Shown here: positions 48,189 to 56,502 of the stretch, piece by piece | How the letters are laid out: every line of letters begins with the position of its first letter | How positions within the stretch are numbered: position 1 is the first letter of the stretch | NCBI RefSeq assembly: GCF_004362525.1 | Contig: NZ_SNXS01000005.1 | Coordinates: forward strand, 124,001-188,000 | DNA length: 64,000 nucleotides | DNA from: Roseateles toxinivorans | GTDB taxonomy: Bacteria; Pseudomonadota; Gammaproteobacteria; Burkholderiales; Burkholderiaceae_C | Direction of reading: 5' to 3' | The notes under the pieces: generated by a model | The model's database searches: none | Seen by the model: only the letters and a program-made list of their open reading frames with translations | Told to the model about the DNA's origin: nothing | Made by a program: the position numbers and the translations under genes

Positions 48189-50192
48189 CTACGGCGCGGG
48201 ATAGCGAAAGGCAGGCAGCCCGAGCTGAGCCGCGGACCGCTCATACGCGCGTTGAGCGCTCTTGCTCCTTGCCTTTGCCTCCTCAAGCGCGGCCTCAGAC
48301 CGAGCGACCGCTTCCTGAGCAGCTGAGTACCCGCGAGGATTGCTGGCTCGCTGGATAGACCCAAAACTGAGAGCCTGCTTCTTCGCCGCGACCAGGGCTT
48401 CACCGGCCTGCTCAACCGCAGCTCGGGCAGCATCGAAGCTGATAGCTTCCGGTGACTCGGTCGGGCCCTGAGAAGGTTGTGGGCTGCCGGCGATCGGTGC
48501 GCCGCCAGTGGCACTAACACCAATGCCCTGAGCGGCGAGAGAACGCGCAGATATAGGGACTGACTTCTGCTCGGTGCGGGTCGCCGCGTAGCCAAGGTCA
48601 ATCAACTTGGCCTTCTTTTGCTCATAGCTGAGGCTCGGGTCATCACGGATTGCGATGGCCCTGGGATCCGACGCGATGGCGCCGCCGGCCTGCTCACCCT
48701 GGGCCGCCCAGCGGTTGCCCTTCTTCGAATAGCCCATGCTGGTCATCACCTCGTCGGCCGCCTTGACCGCCTCGGCCGGCTTGGCCATGTTCTTGATGCC
48801 GGCGGCCACAAACTCCTGATGCACCTCGTCCGGGTTCTTGCCCTTCTTGGTGATGGCCATCTCCAGCGCGCTGCGCATGTCGGGCGACACCCCCGCCTTC
48901 ACCAGGGCCTGGGCCAGCTTCACCTCGGAGGGCTGATCCTTGCCCACACCCAGACCCCCCTGGATGGCGGTGAGCTTGTCCTGGATGGCCTGGCGTTCCG
49001 CCGGGTCGGCCGCATTGGCCAGGCCGAGCTGCAGCGTGGCCACGGTCTTCTTCAGGTCGCGCTCGGGGGCGCCGGCCTCGAACTCGGCCTGGGCCCGGCC
49101 GCCAGCGGCCTGCGACACGCCCAGTTGCGCGTCGGCGCGCTTGTCGGCCTTCACCTGCAGGTTGCGGGCGAACTCGGACTGGCTGAAGTTGTACAGGGCC
49201 ATCGGGTCCTGGAAGGTCTTGAGCCCGGCCAGGATCTCGTTCGCATCCTTGGCCACCTTGGGCGGCAGCTTCTTGCCGTCCAGTGTCTCGCGCTCGATGG
49301 TGATCTTCCCGGTCTTCGGATCCTGGGTCACCGCCGTGATATTCGCGCCGTCAGGCACAAAGGTCTCGTAGAACTTCTCCAGGCTGCTCAGGTCGCCGGC
49401 GGCCACTGCGGCCGCCACCCTGGCCAGTGCGTCGTTGCGCTCGGCCGTCTGCAACTGGATCTTCTGGCCGGCGATCTGCATGTTGTCCTTGGCCAGGGCA
49501 TTGGCCTCGGCCAGCTTGCCGGCGCCCACCAGCTTCGACACCCGGTATTGACTGGCGGCCAGCTGATCGTCGATCGTCATGTCGCGCGCTGTGCCGTCCG
49601 GATTGGCCAGGCGGGCAGCGCTCCAGTCGGCGACATCGCGATCGACGGCTTCCAGCGCGGAGCGGTGTTCATCTTCCTTGTCGGCCAGGCGCTGCTCGCG
49701 CCCGGCTCGCTTCTGCTCCCAGTCGAAGCGCTTGTCTTCGCGCTGGCCCTGCTGCACCTGCTGCTCGAGCGCGAGGCCGCCGCGCACGTCGCCGTGCTTC
49801 TTCAGGATGCCGGCCATGGCCATGGTGCGGGCGCTGGTCGCGCCAGATGGGCTCAGCGGCTGGTCATAGGTCTGGCCGAGGAACTGGGTGCGCTGCTGCG
49901 TGGGCAACTGCACCAGCACGCCGGCCTCGCCACCGGCACCGCCCTGGTTCGGCGTAACGGTGTAGCGGCCAGCCTCGTCGGCGCCCACCTGGTAGTAGGG
50001 CTGGCCGTTCTCGTCCACCGCCTTGGCGATGGCGTCGAGCTGCTGGCCGTCCTGGGGGCTGTAGCCGTCAATGGTGACGGGGCGCTCGTCTGCGATGGCC
50101 TGTAGCTCCTGATTTTGCTGCCCTTGCCGGTAGTCGCCGACGAGGCGCTGGCCCAGACCATAGCCCTTGATGAATGAACTCCACTTGCCCAT
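48189..50192 (-). CDS. Putative internal virion (ejection) protein, large (667 aa)
   Basis: N-terminal SSFIKGYGLGQRLVGDYRQGQQNQE resembles the start of podophage internal virion proteins. The rest is helical, Ala/Gln/Glu-rich, with long charged heptad stretches (for example DWEQKRAGREQRLADKEDEHRSALEA) and an Ala-rich coiled-coil C-terminus (AALEEAKARSKSAQRAYERSAAQ). No enzymatic motif is visible. It starts 2 nt after the PAPS-reductase-like gene. Function is inferred from composition and neighbours. Confidence 0.6.
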   Translation of the reverse strand: MGKWSSFIKGYGLGQRLVGDYRQGQQNQELQAIADERPVTIDGYSPQDGQQLDAIAKAVDENGQPYYQVGADEAGRYTVTPNQGGAGGEAGVLVQLPTQQRTQFLGQTYDQPLSPSGATSARTMAMAGILKKHGDVRGGLALEQQVQQGQREDKRFDWEQKRAGREQRLADKEDEHRSALEAVDRDVADWSAARLANPDGTARDMTIDDQLAASQYRVSKLVGAGKLAEANALAKDNMQIAGQKIQLQTAERNDALARVAAAVAAGDLSSLEKFYETFVPDGANITAVTQDPKTGKITIERETLDGKKLPPKVAKDANEILAGLKTFQDPMALYNFSQSEFARNLQVKADKRADAQLGVSQAAGGRAQAEFEAGAPERDLKKTVATLQLGLANAADPAERQAIQDKLTAIQGGLGVGKDQPSEVKLAQALVKAGVSPDMRSALEMAITKKGKNPDEVHQEFVAAGIKNMAKPAEAVKAADEVMTSMGYSKKGNRWAAQGEQAGGAIASDPRAIAIRDDPSLSYEQKKAKLIDLGYAATRTEQKSVPISARSLAAQGIGVSATGGAPIAGSPQPSQGPTESPEAISFDAARAAVEQAGEALVAAKKQALSFGSIQRASNPRGYSAAQEAVARSEAALEEAKARSKSAQRAYERSAAQLGLPAFRYPAP

Positions 50193-50193
50193 G

Positions 50194-50937
50194 TCAATCC
50201 TCCAAGATTCTCAGTAGCGGTTGAATTTCCTGCTGCTGGCGCAAAGCGAGCGCCTCAAGGACCGTATGGACGACGGCGAAGCGTTCTGGCTCCGATCGCC
50301 GCAGATAGGCCAGGCGTTCAGCGTTGTGATCGAGGTATGCCGTGCAGTTCCAGCAGTCCGAAGAACTCGTAGCGCCTTGCTCATAGAACGGCGGCACCTC
50401 GGCGCCGCATTCACGGAGAAACGCCCAAACAGCCTGGTCCGACCATTCGTTGAGTGGCTGCCAGTAGGTGATGCCGTCGAGTTCTTGAACGACTTCGTCG
50501 CGCAGACGATTGCGAAGATTTTCTGCCTTGCGCTGTCCCATGATCACCAAGGTCGACCCGCTGGCGTTCAGGTACTCCAGCATTGGCGCCCACATGTTGG
50601 CCCAGCAGCAGCTGAGGTAGGGCTGAAACCGCAGTGACCCGACCCCTGCACTGGCCTCGCCATCGGTCGTTGCACGGATTGGCACGACGTCCGCCGGCCA
50701 GCCGTGGGCCCGAATCCAGCTAGGTTGATTGCCCACCAGCTCCACGAAATTGGGAACCCAGCTTCGGATTCTGCCCATGTAGGCGACGGTGGCCGGGTGA
50801 GGGGCACCTGGGTTTGCCCACACGACCGTAACGCGGTCCAGCAACGGTTTCAGCAGCAGCAGGCAGGCAAGGGAATCCTTCCCTGCAGAGAAGAACAGAA
50901 CCGGCTTCCGGTGACCAAGGAGCAGGGTGCTGTCCAT
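50194..50937 (-). CDS. Phage-type phosphoadenosine-phosphosulfate-reductase-like protein
   Basis: About 247 residues. The ATP-pyrophosphatase P-loop LFFSAGKDSLACLLLL is near residue 14. A cysteine set lies in YLSCCWANMWAP and SDCWNCTAYLDHN, which could bind a metal or iron-sulfur cluster, and MGQRKAENLRNR and LNEWSDQAVWAFL are CysH/DndC-like. Phage homologues often sit among tail and ejection genes with unknown roles. TTG 50943, overlapping the preceding stop, is an alternative start. It lies between the two virion-like genes. Confidence 0.8.
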   Translation of the reverse strand: MDSTLLLGHRKPVLFFSAGKDSLACLLLLKPLLDRVTVVWANPGAPHPATVAYMGRIRSWVPNFVELVGNQPSWIRAHGWPADVVPIRATTDGEASAGVGSLRFQPYLSCCWANMWAPMLEYLNASGSTLVIMGQRKAENLRNRLRDEVVQELDGITYWQPLNEWSDQAVWAFLRECGAEVPPFYEQGATSSSDCWNCTAYLDHNAERLAYLRRSEPERFAVVHTVLEALALRQQQEIQPLLRILED

Positions 50938-50939
50938 GC

Positions 50940-52703
50940 TCAAAATGCCGTAATGGCCGAACCGGCGATAGTCCCGAATGCGCCCATCGCCCCGCTGTCC
51001 TGATTGGCCAGCAAGCTCGCGTAGCTGGTCTGGGCCCCCAGGATGCTACCCAGCCCCTGCTGAGCGATCTGCCGGCCGCTCAGCGTGGTGCTATTGGCGC
51101 TGTTCATGCCCTGCATGTAGCTCTGACCCGGGGCCATGTTGTTGGCGTTGGCCGAGTTGCCGGCGTTCACCGCCAGGCCATAGGCGCCAGCGGAGGCGCC
51201 CGGCATGTTGCGGTACAGCCCGGCGGCATCAAGCAGACGCGCGTTGCTTCGCGAATCGTCATTGATGCGCAGGTCCCGAGCAAGGGACGGCGACGTGGCC
51301 AAGATATCCGCAGAGCTCAATTCGGAAGCGAACCCGCCATCGGACGCCGCCTTGCGTGCGTCGTAGATGGTGCCGGCCGTGGTTGCATCCATGCCCGCCT
51401 GGGCTCCAGCCGTTTGGAAACGAGCGTTCGCATAGTTCCCATCCATGCCGGCGCGATCGCCCAGCGCACCGAGCCCCTGCGCCGCCCAGGTACGAGCCGA
51501 GTCCAGCGCCTTGCCGGTGATGTCAGAAGCGGCGCTTTGCACAAAGCCGGCCCTGCTCAGTGCGTTTGATCCGCGGTTATTGGCGCCCGAGCTGGCCATC
51601 TGCGCGGCCGCCAGTTGCGCGTTTGCTGCAGCGATAGCAGCCGAGTTCGACGAGTTCATGAGGTTCTGGCGCATGCCAATCCCCTCACCCACGGTGGCAC
51701 GATACCTGTCGGTGCTGGCCACGCGCGTGCCATTGGCCGCGGCAGCCTGCGCCTGGGCAGCCTTCAATGCAGTGTCGCTGGCGATGCTGCTGGTGTTCAA
51801 GCCGTAGCGCATCGCCTGGCGAATCGCGCTGTTCGTCGCGTTCGCCTGCCCGGTTCTTGCATCAGCCATGGCCAGCGCAGCATCGTTCTCGATGTCGGTG
51901 CCATAGCGCTTGCGAATCGCATCGTTCCCGCCGGTGTACAAGGCGATGTCGTCATTGATCTGACCCTCGTAGCGGCCAGAGTTCGACATGATCGAAGAGG
52001 CAGCGCCAGAGGCTGAGGCGGCAGCCGCACGCATGGCCGCGTCCGACTCGCCGAGCGAGCTGTCCAGCCTGGAGACCGAGTCGCCGAAGATCCCGTAGAG
52101 CCGCGCCATTTCCGCGGCGGACGTGGCCCGGAAGTTGGAATTGATGGCCCCAGACTCATCGCTGTACCGCTGACTGTCAGCGCGGTAGTCGTCGAGGGCT
52201 GAGCCGGTGGAAGAACGATATCGATCAGCTACGCCACCGAGACGCTCATCCAGTTGACCGGCCGCTTCCATGCCGAAGGCGCGTTGACGCGCCCCGACAT
52301 CACCAACCTTGCCGGCCAGACCGTTGCGAGCATCGATGATCGCCTGGCGCTCGGCAGCATCACGCGAGCTGTTGTCGGCCAATGCGGCAGACTGCAGCGC
52401 GTCCTCAACCGGGCGCTGCCTCGACTTCATGTAGTCGTAGTAGTCCTGCCCCTGGGCCAGGCCCTGCTGCATCACCTGCAACTGGGCGTCAACGATAGGC
52501 CTGGCGATGCCCATGTTGTTGTCGTACTGGCGCTTTGCCTCATCCAGCTGCTTCTGGCTCATCTCCGCGGACAGCCGGGCCGTCTCTGCTGAGGCGTTGG
52601 CCATCGGGGTGTAGTCGGGTGGCGGAGGGGCGTCGCCGCCCAGGTCGAACGGCAGCACGCGGCGGCCGTCGCGGCGGTAGCCGGAGAACTTGGTGCTGAT
52701 CAT
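50940..52703 (-). CDS. Putative internal virion (ejection) protein (587 aa)
   Basis: N-terminal RDGRRVLPFDLGGDAPPPPDYTPMANASAETARLSAEMSQKQLDEAKRQYD is typical of a podophage internal-core protein. Beyond it the protein is almost wholly Ala/Ser/Asn/Gly-rich and helical (AAASASGAASSIMSNSG, AAIAAANAQLAAAQMASSGANNRG), with no enzymatic motif. Its C-terminus overlaps the next gene. Assigned by composition and by its pairing with the 667-aa protein. Confidence 0.62.
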   Translation of the reverse strand: MISTKFSGYRRDGRRVLPFDLGGDAPPPPDYTPMANASAETARLSAEMSQKQLDEAKRQYDNNMGIARPIVDAQLQVMQQGLAQGQDYYDYMKSRQRPVEDALQSAALADNSSRDAAERQAIIDARNGLAGKVGDVGARQRAFGMEAAGQLDERLGGVADRYRSSTGSALDDYRADSQRYSDESGAINSNFRATSAAEMARLYGIFGDSVSRLDSSLGESDAAMRAAAASASGAASSIMSNSGRYEGQINDDIALYTGGNDAIRKRYGTDIENDAALAMADARTGQANATNSAIRQAMRYGLNTSSIASDTALKAAQAQAAAANGTRVASTDRYRATVGEGIGMRQNLMNSSNSAAIAAANAQLAAAQMASSGANNRGSNALSRAGFVQSAASDITGKALDSARTWAAQGLGALGDRAGMDGNYANARFQTAGAQAGMDATTAGTIYDARKAASDGGFASELSSADILATSPSLARDLRINDDSRSNARLLDAAGLYRNMPGASAGAYGLAVNAGNSANANNMAPGQSYMQGMNSANSTTLSGRQIAQQGLGSILGAQTSYASLLANQDSGAMGAFGTIAGSAITAF

Positions 52704-53410
52704 TTGGAATCTCCTTTCGATTGATGAGCGTTGGAATCGAGAACGGGATTTGCTTGGTCACCGCCCGCACTTCGGGACATGGCCAGCTCGGGCCAGAGCT
52801 GGAGTCCGGTGCGCTGGTCCTGTTCTTCCCACTTGGGCACATAGGCCACACAGCGGCGAGGTGCGTCCACCTTGGGCCGCGGCACACCGCTCTTCGTGGC
52901 GGCAATGCAAGTGTTTGCAGCCGAGAGCCGATTGCAGGTAGCGCAGCGTCGAAGGGAGTCCTCAGCAGCCATGTCGCGCCCAGACGGCCTATCCCCCGTA
53001 CTCGCCGGCAGAGAGACGCGGGCATACCTGTTTGCGACCTCCTGATTCAGTCGATAGCGCAGGCATCGCTCGTTGCGCGCCGCATCCGGCTGCGCACTGA
53101 TCAAGCCCTGGGTTCTCAAGAACAGCAGGGCCCAGTTGATGGCCTTGTCCGTATGGCCGCACAGTGCTTTGAGCGACTGCATCGTGAGAAGTGTTCCGGG
53201 GCGTGCCTGGAAGCAGGCCAATACAGCATGGGTGGCACTGCCATTGCGAATGACGCCTGCAGGGCGAGGATTGATTGCCCTTGGTCGCTCGACGCGTGTC
53301 GCTCCAGCCACAGATAGTTGCTTGATCGTCAAAGCCCAGCGTGAACTCGCTGGCCCACCTGTCGGCGGTGCAACTGCCTCGGGCATCGGCTTGGGTTTGC
53401 AGGAAGTCAT
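52700..53410 (-). CDS. Hypothetical protein with winged-helix-like and Cys-rich regions
   Basis: A 236-residue protein from ATG 53410, which overlaps the helicase stop (ATGA) and has GGAGGA upstream. Residues ~60-140 look like a winged helix (MQSLKALCGHTDKAINWALLFLRTQGLISAQ...ERCLRYRLN). CATCNRLSAANTC gives a possible zinc site near residue 160. It may be a replication or late-transcription factor of the element; I do not recognise a family. Confidence 0.6.
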   Translation of the reverse strand: MTSCKPKPMPEAVAPPTGGPASSRWALTIKQLSVAGATRVERPRAINPRPAGVIRNGSATHAVLACFQARPGTLLTMQSLKALCGHTDKAINWALLFLRTQGLISAQPDAARNERCLRYRLNQEVANRYARVSLPASTGDRPSGRDMAAEDSLRRCATCNRLSAANTCIAATKSGVPRPKVDAPRRCVAYVPKWEEQDQRTGLQLWPELAMSRSAGGDQANPVLDSNAHQSKGDSK

Positions 53411-54804
53411 TCGGAGAATCCTCCAGATCCGCGGGGGGAGTGGGTCGTGTGCTTGATGGGTTCGCTGGACTCGAACCATTTCTGATACGCGCCCTGGAAC
53501 TCAAGCGCGAGCCTGGTGCCTGCACGGCTGCTCTGCCGGCCCTTTGCCAAGGTGCAGGCAATCAGCCTTGGCGTGCCTGGCACGTACTCGCTGCGCGCCG
53601 GCCAGAGGAAAAGGATCGCGTCCGCGTCCTGCTCGATCGCGCCTGAGTCGCGAAGGTCGGCCAGCGTCGGTTCCGGCACGGCGCGACGCTCCACTTCGCG
53701 GTTGAGCTGCGAGAGCAGAATCACCGTCAGCTTCATCTGCTTGGCCAGGGTCTTCAGGCCGCGAGAGATCTCCTCGATCTCGGTGTTCCGGTTCTCGCGG
53801 CGCGCGCCAGCTGGGCCCGAGCAGAGTTGCAGGTAGTCAACCACCAGGAAACGCAGACCCTGCTTGGCCAAGTGCAGCGCTTTGGACCGAATGTCCATCA
53901 GCGTCAGCGCAGGCTGGTCGTCAAAGTACAGCGGCAGCCGGCCGAGCTGTTCGACGGCATCGGTCACTTGGGTCCATTCGTGGTCCTGCAACTTTCCGGC
54001 CTGCAGCCGCGAGTAGTCGACGTGACCAAGGTTCGCCAGTGCGCGTTCCATCAACTCGCGCTTCTCCATCTCCTGCGACAGGAACAGGCTCGTGTGCCCG
54101 GTCTTCGCGAAGTGCAGCAGCAGATCCTCGGCCAGCGACGACTTGCCGATGCTGGGCCGGGCCGCGATCACAACCACCTTGCCCTCGGCCATGCCGCCCA
54201 GGGCCTCGTTCAGCGACTGGATGTGCGTCTGCACGCCAGGCAGGATCTCATCATTCGCCAGAGCGTTCAGATAGTCGATCTGCGCCGGCAACAGGTCGGC
54301 CGCTGCAACTGGGCGCGACCGCAGGCCGGTCTGCTGCAGCTGAGCAAACATTGTTGCGATGCGGTCGATCTTTTCCGCCACTGGGGAACCTTCTCTGGCC
54401 ACGCCGGCGGCCTCGTCGGTCACCATGCGTAGCTTGCGATCGGCAGCGCGCTCGGCGACGATCTCGGCGTACCGGCGCACGTTGGCGGCGCTGGGTACGC
54501 TCTGGGCCAGCGCATTCAGGTAGCTCAGGCCGCCGCAGTCCTCGGCCTTGCCGGCACTGCTCAAAGCCTCGAAAACCGTCACGACGTCTGCCGGCTTCTG
54601 CGAGCTAGCCATGCCGGCGATCGCGCCGAAGATGGCGCCGTGCCGGACATCGAAGAAGCTCTGCACCTGCACCAGGTCGCCGACGCGATCGAACGCCTCC
54701 GAGTCCAGCAGCAGCGCGCCAAGCACCGACTGCTCCGCCTCCCGTGACCACGGCACCGGCTGCAGCGTCTCGCCTTCGCGGAGTGGCACGTCGTCGCGCA
54801 TCAT
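53407..54804 (-). CDS. DnaB-type replicative helicase
   Basis: A 465-residue helicase. An N-terminal DnaB domain (LGALLLDSEAFDRVGDLV) precedes the RecA-like motor with Walker A ARPSIGKSSLAEDLL at about residues 215-229, Walker B LRFLVVDYLQLCSG and ILLSQLNREVERR (sensor/arginine motif). It overlaps the DUF1376 gene by 4 bp. With that protein it forms the element's replication module and would recruit host primase. Confidence 0.9.
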   Translation of the reverse strand: MMRDDVPLREGETLQPVPWSREAEQSVLGALLLDSEAFDRVGDLVQVQSFFDVRHGAIFGAIAGMASSQKPADVVTVFEALSSAGKAEDCGGLSYLNALAQSVPSAANVRRYAEIVAERAADRKLRMVTDEAAGVAREGSPVAEKIDRIATMFAQLQQTGLRSRPVAAADLLPAQIDYLNALANDEILPGVQTHIQSLNEALGGMAEGKVVVIAARPSIGKSSLAEDLLLHFAKTGHTSLFLSQEMEKRELMERALANLGHVDYSRLQAGKLQDHEWTQVTDAVEQLGRLPLYFDDQPALTLMDIRSKALHLAKQGLRFLVVDYLQLCSGPAGARRENRNTEIEEISRGLKTLAKQMKLTVILLSQLNREVERRAVPEPTLADLRDSGAIEQDADAILFLWPARSEYVPGTPRLIACTLAKGRQSSRAGTRLALEFQGAYQKWFESSEPIKHTTHSPRGSGGFSE

Positions 54805-55724
54805 TTGCCGCTCTCCTGGTGCGCGCGTTGGGCCTGCTGGCCGGCAGTGGTCAGCGCGTATTGCTGGCCATCGAGATACCAGAGCTTCAGCCAGTTTTCA
54901 CGCACCGCGTTGCGAAACGCCGCCCGCCAGTCAACGTACATCGATAGCTTCTTGCCGCCCACCGGCGGCGCCGTGTACCGGGCCTTGAACGCCCGCCAGG
55001 CGATGAGCAGGAAGTCCTCGGGCAGGCCGATGGTATGGGCGTAGTCGAACACCGGGTCCCCCGCTGGGATTTGCTTTTCGCCATTGGCCTCCACGGCCGC
55101 CAGCCACTCGGGCAGGGTTACCTCGGTTGCCTTGGGTTTCCGGCCCTTTGAACGGGATTGAGAAGGGGAGGCGTCCTGCCCAGCAGGATCGCCTACACCT
55201 ACTGGTGTTTGGAGTCTGGTGTCTGGTGTCTGGGTAGCCGTGTCGTCACGCGTGACAGGTTGCGTGACACCTTGTGACGCATCACCACCTGTCACGCGTG
55301 ACAGCTGCGTCTCAAGTTCGGCCGTTGTGGTGGACCACGGCGGCACAACACCGTGACCGCGCAGTGTCTCGAACAGCGACGCACGACGCTCGCGAGCGCG
55401 GCGCTGGCGTTCCTTTGCCCCCTCGCGCTTGTCTTCTCGACCTTGCTGCTTCTCGTGAAAAACTGCGATCTCTGCGTCGCAACGCTCTTGATGCCAGCCA
55501 TCGCTTTGTAGGGTGAAGAACTCGTCGAGGACGATTTCGACCGCTACTCGCTCTTCATCGCTGCGTGCGCCCACCAGGCGTTGCACGGTCTTGATGTCTG
55601 CTGGCAACGGCTTCTCGGTCGCGTAGTACTTGCGCAGCAGGCGCCCATAGGCGCCGTCCTCGAGCATCGTCAGATGCGCCGTCGCCTCGGTGAGGTCACC
55701 GATGTGCAGCTCAAAGTAGTTCAT
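54801..55724 (-). CDS. DUF1376/YdaU-type phage replication protein
   Basis: A 307-residue protein. The N-terminal MNYFELHIGDLTEATAHLTMLEDGAYGRLLRKYYATEKPLP is the DUF1376 signature. A charged linker (EDKREGAKERQRRARERRAS) and Thr/Gln-rich spacer lead to a C-terminal domain (AWRAFKARYTAP...YVDWRAAFRNAVRENWLKLW) typical of helicase-loader or origin-binding phage proteins. It starts by ATGA overlap with the upstream 77-aa gene and is coupled to dnaB. Confidence 0.85.
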   Translation of the reverse strand: MNYFELHIGDLTEATAHLTMLEDGAYGRLLRKYYATEKPLPADIKTVQRLVGARSDEERVAVEIVLDEFFTLQSDGWHQERCDAEIAVFHEKQQGREDKREGAKERQRRARERRASLFETLRGHGVVPPWSTTTAELETQLSRVTGGDASQGVTQPVTRDDTATQTPDTRLQTPVGVGDPAGQDASPSQSRSKGRKPKATEVTLPEWLAAVEANGEKQIPAGDPVFDYAHTIGLPEDFLLIAWRAFKARYTAPPVGGKKLSMYVDWRAAFRNAVRENWLKLWYLDGQQYALTTAGQQAQRAHQESGK

Positions 55725-55954
55725 CGCGGCTCTCGCCTGCTGTCGGGGCCGCTAATCACGATGTGGTCGAGCACCCTGCTCCACCGGAGGCAGGTGATGC
55801 AGGCGTATCGAGGCGATGGCGCTCGACCAACGCCGCAATGGCACGCTGCCGTGCCAAGGCTGGCATGCTTGCTCGCGCGCTCTCCCGAACGCACTTCCTC
55901 TGTCCCCCGCGCCCTGCCAGGCGCCGGGGTGACAACTCCAAGTCCGCGATGCAT
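55721..55954 (-). CDS. Small protein (77 aa) coupled to the replication gene
   Basis: ATG 55954 has GGAG seven bases upstream, and its stop overlaps the DUF1376 start (ATGA). The protein is basic and Cys-containing (GTAACHCGVG, RYACITCLRWSRVLDHIVISG), which could form a zinc site. No family is recognised. Good initiation signals and coupling support it; the longer frame to 56029 is less likely. Confidence 0.5.
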   Translation of the reverse strand: MHRGLGVVTPAPGRARGTEEVRSGERASKHASLGTAACHCGVGRAPSPRYACITCLRWSRVLDHIVISGPDSRREPR

Positions 55955-55961
55955 AAAGTCA

Positions 55962-55978
55962 CTCCATAAAATATGGAG
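55962..55978. promoter_or_regulatory. 17-bp palindrome overlapping the 77-aa gene's ribosome-binding site
   Basis: CTCCATA-AAA-TATGGAG has perfect 7-bp arms. On the minus strand its distal arm supplies the GGAG of the 77-aa gene, so either a bound regulator or an RNA hairpin could control the replication operon. Confidence 0.55.
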
Positions 55979-56090
55979 CACTCCTGCGCTCGGGTTTGCA
56001 GCTGATGCCGTCGAACAATGTCGGGGCATCCGCTGATGATTCTAGATGCCGGGCGACCATGCGCCGCGCACATACTGTCCGGGCCCGTGC

Positions 56091-56396
56091 TCATGCGGAA
56101 ACCTCGCCGGTCGCGCGATGCATCGCACCTGCTTCGGTTGGCGAGCAGCTCGGCGATCGTCCTTGCCTCGCGATGAATGCTCGAACGTCAGCTGCTCGAA
56201 ATCGAGTGCAACGGGCCCCCATCTTCACGATAGGCAGTTCGCCCGCGGCGACCTTCCTGTAGATCGTTGCGGCGGAAAGGCCGGTGGCCTGGGCAACGGT
56301 GCCAATTCGCAACAAGGCGTCCTGCAGTTGCAAGACGTGAAGTGGTTGCGGGTTGCGGCTATTTCCGCGAGAGGATGTGTTCTTAACAGCGTTCAT
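56091..56396 (-). CDS. AlpA-family helix-turn-helix regulator
   Basis: A 101-residue protein. ALLRIGTVAQATGLSAATIYRKVAAGELPIVKMGARCTRFRAADVRAFIARQ (about residues 28-80) is an AlpA/HTH_17 domain. AlpA proteins activate excision or satellite genes in P4-like elements and Gram-negative PICIs. It lies directly downstream of int on the same strand. A 9-bp inverted repeat precedes its ATG. Longer frames upstream (to 56471) lack a sensible start. Confidence 0.85.
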   Translation of the reverse strand: MNAVKNTSSRGNSRNPQPLHVLQLQDALLRIGTVAQATGLSAATIYRKVAAGELPIVKMGARCTRFRAADVRAFIARQGRSPSCSPTEAGAMHRATGEVSA

Positions 56397-56398
56397 GT

Positions 56399-56421
56399 GC
56401 TTCAACCTTCTTGGTTGAAGC
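56399..56421. promoter_or_regulatory. Perfect 9-bp inverted repeat just upstream of alpA-like gene
   Basis: GCTTCAACC-TTCTT-GGTTGAAGC ends 2 bp before the ATG and includes the AAGG Shine-Dalgarno. It could be an autoregulatory operator or an mRNA hairpin hiding the ribosome-binding site. Confidence 0.65.
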
Positions 56422-56502
56422 GGAACTTGCCATGCTTGGCACGGAATCCCAAAACCGTTCAGGAACGGCAAATGAACCTGATGAGGTTCCTCACAGTAGT
56501 GA

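Noticed and set aside
55756-56094. 113-codon minus-strand frame between the alpA-like and 77-aa genes
   Set aside because: It overlaps the 77-aa frame, which has a ribosome-binding site and a coupled stop, and its composition is not protein-like.
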